Assembly (NCBI GenBank): GCA_013336365.1
Contig: JAAXTT010000066.1
Location: 1-7,913 of the forward strand
Reading direction: 5' to 3'
From: Peptococcaceae bacterium
GTDB lineage: Bacteria; Bacillota; Desulfotomaculia; Desulfotomaculales; Desulfocucumaceae
Length of the DNA: 7,913 bases
Of this stretch, positions 4,799 through 7,913 are shown one piece after another. Numbering within the stretch: position 1 is the first letter of the stretch; every line of letters begins with the position of its first letter. Under the pieces are notes generated by a model. It searched no databases and had not been told where the DNA came from. It worked only from the letters and a program-made list of their open reading frames with translations. Position numbers and translations under genes: made by a program.

Positions 4799-6619
4799 CT
4801 ACTTACCGGTTAGATAATTTATTATTCCCCTGCTTATACCCTCAGCTGCCTTTCTTTGAAAATCCTTTGCAGCCAAGAGTGCCTCTTCTTCAGGGTTAGA
4901 GATAAAGGCTGTTTCAATCAAAACCGCCGGTGCTTTAGATCTGGTCAATACTATGAAATTTGCCTGGAGCAGTCCTCTATCCTGCCTTTTTATACTCTCA
5001 GTCAAATATTTCTGAATCCCCTGGGCAAGATACATGCTCTGAAGCCTGTCCTGTTTATAATCCGGGATATTTTCTCTTAAATAATAGGTATTAGTTCCAT
5101 TAGCTGTATTTGAGTTATTGGCATTTGAATGAATACTCACAAAGGCATCCACCACTGTCAAATCCGGGGCAGCCGGCCTATCAGCAAGTTCAACAAATAC
5201 ATCCTCTGCCCTGGTAAGAATAACATTGATTCCATAGCCCTTTAAGATCCTTTCAGTTTCCAGAGCAATGGCTAGATTGACTGCCTTTTCCTGCACCTTA
5301 GAAGGACCAATAGCACCGGGGTCCCTGCCTCCATGTCCCGGATCAAGAATTATCGTAGCTCCCGAGGGGTTCTTCCTTATCTGTGGCTTGATTACCAAGG
5401 TCAGTTTTTTCCCATCTTTAGAAAGTACATCCTGATAATTTATCCTTGCTTTTAAATCCAAAACTACTCTTGTCAAATCCGGAGCTTTGCTGTACCAGCC
5501 AACCCTTATACTGCCGACCAGGTCTGAAACTGAGGAAAATTCCTTTTTTACATTGCCCGGAGAGTAGCCCTTTATATCAATATATAATCGGTCCGGCTTA
5601 TTTAATGAGCCAATATCATAGCTTATTGAGCCTTCCTCTACCCCAATGTTGATTGTAGTAGTTTCCCCCTTAGCCTCTGTGGTCAAGGTCTTTAGCTCTA
5701 TTGAGGGAATTACTGTTACTACCGGGGGTGTTTCCTTCTCCGGTACAACAATACCCACCTTCGAATCAACTACCACCGGAATGGTTACAGGCTTAGCAAC
5801 AGCAGGTGCTGTAGACAGAGCATCCTTCACTCTTTGAATCTGGGTCAACCAGGATGCAACCCAACCTATCTTTCCGGTATCCAGCTGAACCTTGTACCAA
5901 TCGGAGGACTGCTCTAAAAATTTCAAGCTACTGCCCTTGGGCACAGAGCTTACAACTGAAAAGCTGGTGGCAGGTCCACTTCTGACATTGACTAGACTGC
6001 CATTTATAATGACCTGGTCTGTGTCTGCTGCTTTATTGATAATATCTTTAGCTACCTCCTTGGGAGGCTCGTAGGCAGAAGCGACCTTGCTATATTGAGC
6101 AAAAATCCAGCCGGCTGTTCCCTCTGTGGAAATTTTGTGCCAGCCTTCGGAGGAATCCAGCAGAACAAATTTATTACCCTTTTGTCCTCGTCCGATTATT
6201 TTATTTGCAGTTCCGGGGCCTTCCCGGATATTTACCGAATCGGCGGTTATCTCAATTACTGAGCCCTTGATAGGGGCACTGCTGCTTGCAGCCACAACAG
6301 AAACACCGGTCTTTTTTATATCAGTCAGCCAACCGGCTATCCAGCTGACAGTTCCTGCTTTATTAACCTTAAGCCAGTCTCCGTCCTTGGCTAAAATAGT
6401 AAAAAGCTCGCCCTTAAGTGCTTTTCCCACTATCCCATTATCTACTCCGGGTCCGGATCGCAAGTTAACCGCACTGCCCTTTACCGTCGCCTGATCAGCA
6501 AAGGCTGTGCCGGGGGCTAAGGCAAGGAAAAAAAACATTAGAAAGGCAAGGAAAAAAAACGCCAAAAATGTCGGTCCGGAATTTGTTCTGTTCAACTTCA
6601 TCCTTATAACGTCAGACAT
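4799..6619 (-). CDS. Secreted N-acetylmuramoyl-L-alanine amidase, SH3b x3 - AMIN - Amidase_3
   Basis: The enzyme cleaves the bond between N-acetylmuramic acid and L-alanine in peptidoglycan and acts outside the membrane. From the chosen start it has 606 residues. A signal peptide (about 1-41) has a basic n-region and a very Phe-rich core, ending AFA before DQA. Three bacterial SH3 domains follow (about 46-101, 122-176 and 202-261), each with the NxRxGPG-type motif (NLRSGPG, NIREGPG, NVRSGPA). After them come a Val/Pro-rich linker (266-304), an AMIN domain (about 306-413) and the zinc amidase domain (421-604). Zinc ligands are H429 (LDPGHGG), E444 and H497 (SIHSNAN), and the catalytic Glu is E569 (LIETAFISN). 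An earlier in-frame ATG at 6680-6682 has no ribosome binding site; the ATG at 6617-6619 has AAAGGAG nine bases upstream. Likely roles are cell separation, wall turnover or spore development; the sequence does not decide between them. Confidence 0.94.
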   Translation of the reverse strand: MSDVIRMKLNRTNSGPTFLAFFFLAFLMFFFLALAPGTAFADQATVKGSAVNLRSGPGVDNGIVGKALKGELFTILAKDGDWLKVNKAGTVSWIAGWLTDIKKTGVSVVAASSSAPIKGSVIEITADSVNIREGPGTANKIIGRGQKGNKFVLLDSSEGWHKISTEGTAGWIFAQYSKVASAYEPPKEVAKDIINKAADTDQVIINGSLVNVRSGPATSFSVVSSVPKGSSLKFLEQSSDWYKVQLDTGKIGWVASWLTQIQRVKDALSTAPAVAKPVTIPVVVDSKVGIVVPEKETPPVVTVIPSIELKTLTTEAKGETTTINIGVEEGSISYDIGSLNKPDRLYIDIKGYSPGNVKKEFSSVSDLVGSIRVGWYSKAPDLTRVVLDLKARINYQDVLSKDGKKLTLVIKPQIRKNPSGATIILDPGHGGRDPGAIGPSKVQEKAVNLAIALETERILKGYGINVILTRAEDVFVELADRPAAPDLTVVDAFVSIHSNANNSNTANGTNTYYLRENIPDYKQDRLQSMYLAQGIQKYLTESIKRQDRGLLQANFIVLTRSKAPAVLIETAFISNPEEEALLAAKDFQRKAAEGISRGIINYLTGK

Positions 6620-6628
6620 TTGCTTGTT

Positions 6629-6635
6629 CTCCTTT
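6629..6635 (-). promoter_or_regulatory. Ribosome binding site deciding the amidase start
   Basis: AAAGGAG lies nine bases before the ATG at 6617-6619. This start gives a normal signal peptide, while the longer frame from 6682 would begin inside the tandem repeat and place 21 unrelated residues before it. Confidence 0.75.
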
Positions 6636-6651
6636 ACTCCTGCCAATGTAT

Positions 6652-6725
6652 TATGACTGTACTCTGCGGTAAAGTGTTCCATATTTTTTATGACTGTTAT
6701 CTACGGTAAAATGTTCCATGTTTTT
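6652..6725. repeat. Two-copy 37-bp direct tandem repeat before the amidase gene
   Basis: Copy 1 is 6652-6688 and copy 2 is 6689-6725, in head-to-tail order with no spacer; by my alignment 32 of 37 positions agree. The shared core on the plus strand is TATGACTGT, then CGGTAAA, then TGTTCCAT and a T run. Copy 1 contains CATAAT on the minus strand, a possible -10 box for the amidase gene, but no matching -35 box is visible. The rest of the gap between permease and amidase (6620-6745) holds the amidase ribosome binding site and no terminator for the permease. Function unknown: an operator pair, a chance duplication or a mobile-element remnant are all possible. Confidence 0.8.
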
Positions 6726-6745
6726 TGCATATTTATAAAAACTTG

Positions 6746-7913
6746 TTATTCCAAAGGTTTTGGTCTTCTGCGGACCGGCCTGCTGTTTTTGGCCTTTTCC
6801 TTTATAGCAGGAACAATATTTGCCACATACCACCAAATCAAAGCAGCCAAAACAGCTACAAAAAGGGTTGCTAAAGGATCAGTGTAAAACACCCCCAGGG
6901 CAAGAGCAGTAAAGACAACCGAGGTCAAAACCGGGATAATAGGACCAAAAGGAACCTTATAGCTTTCCTCTCGATCTCTCATTTTTTTTCTTAAGATTAA
7001 AACTGCTACACCAGCCAAAGCATAGATAACTGACTCAGTTCCAGCAGCCATATTTACTAAAATCAAATATTTCCCACTAAACAAAACCAGCATCGAAATC
7101 ATAAGCCCAACAGAAAAAACCGCCAAAATAGAAACCCAGGGCGTAAAGTAACGAATACTGACTTTGCTAAAAACTGCAGGAAGTGCTTTTTCCCGAGCAG
7201 TAGCATAAAAAAACCGTGATACACTTAACAGCCCTGCATTGAAGGTGGTAATGGACGCCCCCAGGCTTATCAGAACCGCCAGTGGTACTCCGGCAGCACC
7301 AAAAATCTCCTTGGCAAAAAGCAATTGAGGAACCGGTGAATTGGCAAGCAGTTCTCTTGGAACATTGGCTGTCATTACCACGGTAAACAAGGAATACACA
7401 ACACTCAATACACCTACTGCATAAAACATTCCCTTGGAGATGATCCGGGAATCAGATACCTCTTCAGCCAAGGGTGTTACCCATTCAAAGCCTACAAACA
7501 GGAAAACACCTACTGCTACTGCGTTAAAGAGATTTCCCATACCCCCTGTGGAAAATGGGGCAGTTAGCTGAAAGTCCACTTCTTTTAAACCTAAAAAGCT
7601 TAAAACCAATATTACAGCAATTAAACAATAGGTTATCAAATCCTGAAAATTCCCGGCAATTCTTATTCCTCTTATATTGATTACAGTAGCCAAGCTCTGC
7701 ATAACTATTATCCAAACGAAGGGAGTTACCCAGGGCATTGCATTGCTAAGAACATTGGCTAAAATATAGCTTTCTGCACCTACCACACCCATTATTACCA
7801 GCATGTAAAAAATTGAAACAATCAGGGCAAATTTTTCCCCGAATGCCCTGCCAAAATATAGTCTGATTCCGGCTGATGAAGGAAGAATGCCATTAAGCTC
7901 TGAAAAACACGCT
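6746..7913 (-). CDS. APC-family amino acid permease, 5' end beyond the window
   Basis: This is an integral membrane transporter of the amino acid-polyamine-organocation superfamily, exchanging or importing amino acids or amines across the cytoplasmic membrane; the substrate cannot be read from the sequence. The frame is open to the right edge, giving 388 codons plus the stop. Codons before the first internal Met at 7802-7804 are real, since they encode ELNGILPSSAGIRLYFGRAFG, the conserved TM1-TM2 region of the family. Typical hydrophobic segments follow, with the TM6-like GVFLFVGFEWVTPLAEEV and the TM8 region TFNAGLLSVSRFFYATAREKALP. About ten or eleven membrane segments are visible, so roughly one is missing at the N terminus. 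The C-terminal tail is strongly basic (RPVRRRPKPLE) and presumably cytoplasmic. No terminator follows the TAA at 6746-6748, so some read-through into the amidase gene is possible. Confidence 0.9.
   Translation of the reverse strand, partial: ACFSELNGILPSSAGIRLYFGRAFGEKFALIVSIFYMLVIMGVVGAESYILANVLSNAMPWVTPFVWIIVMQSLATVINIRGIRIAGNFQDLITYCLIAVILVLSFLGLKEVDFQLTAPFSTGGMGNLFNAVAVGVFLFVGFEWVTPLAEEVSDSRIISKGMFYAVGVLSVVYSLFTVVMTANVPRELLANSPVPQLLFAKEIFGAAGVPLAVLISLGASITTFNAGLLSVSRFFYATAREKALPAVFSKVSIRYFTPWVSILAVFSVGLMISMLVLFSGKYLILVNMAAGTESVIYALAGVAVLILRKKMRDREESYKVPFGPIIPVLTSVVFTALALGVFYTDPLATLFVAVLAALIWWYVANIVPAIKEKAKNSRPVRRRPKPLE

Noticed and set aside
6126..6494. Plus-strand open frame of 122 codons
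   Set aside because: It is a shadow of the SH3b domains of the amidase on the opposite strand, with no ribosome binding site and no family match I recognise.
6640..6662. Sporulation or vegetative promoter for the amidase around CATAAT
   Set aside because: The -10 box is acceptable, but no -35 box of any sigma class stands at a proper distance, so I do not annotate it as a promoter.
6651..6836. Minus-strand open frame of 61 codons between permease and amidase
   Set aside because: It overlaps the permease C terminus in another frame and runs through the tandem repeat; composition is low in information and no start signal is present.
1..7913. CRISPR array, insertion sequence, prophage, defence island or toxin-antitoxin pair
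   Set aside because: No regular spaced repeats, transposase, integrase, nuclease or small toxin-like gene pair could be seen on either strand.

Overview
The window looks like a chromosomal segment from an endospore-type, low-to-moderate GC Bacillota, most likely an anaerobic member of the Clostridia. The grounds are strong GGAGG-type ribosome binding sites, several TTG starts, an rph-rdgB-yfcE cluster like that of Bacillus and Clostridia, a HelD-type RNA polymerase recycling factor, an oxygen-sensitive 2-hydroxyacyl-CoA dehydratase-family protein, and a SH3b-AMIN-Amidase_3 cell wall hydrolase. The species cannot be named from this sequence. Every supported gene lies on the minus strand, so transcription runs from high to low coordinates.

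Region 1 (7913 to about 6620): a 5'-truncated APC-family amino acid permease enters from the right edge. A 126-base gap follows, holding a 37-bp direct tandem repeat and the ribosome binding site of the next gene. Region 2 (6619 to 4763): a secreted N-acetylmuramoyl-L-alanine amidase with three SH3b domains and an AMIN domain, closed by a near-perfect hairpin terminator that begins right after its stop codon.

Region 3 (about 4741 to 612) reads as one long transcription unit: a small DUF2007 protein, a lone HgdB-like dehydratase-family protein, an MBL-fold hydrolase of the YhfI type, RNase PH (rph), the ITP/XTP pyrophosphatase RdgB, a YfcE/YsnB-like phosphoesterase, and tRNA-Gly(UCC). It ends in an intrinsic terminator. 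Three junctions are 4-base start/stop overlaps or close to it. The tRNA also has its own good promoter. The rph-rdgB-phosphoesterase order matches rph-ysnA-ysnB of B. subtilis; here the first three genes of the unit take the place of gerM. The functional theme is RNA 3'-end processing and nucleotide-pool cleaning, coupled to a stable RNA gene.

Region 4 (555 to 1): the N-terminal 185 codons of a helD homologue, running off the left edge.

The main anomaly is in rph. The gene is split by the loss of one G in a G run (four G where five would keep the frame), separating the phosphate-binding half from the half with the catalytic aspartates. Other points of interest are a C at position 55 of the tRNA T loop, a G7 heptamer at the DUF2007/dehydratase junction where a -1 slip would fuse the two proteins, and the 37-bp tandem repeat before the amidase. 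I found no CRISPR array, transposase, phage gene or defence system; apart from these points the region looks like housekeeping chromosome.
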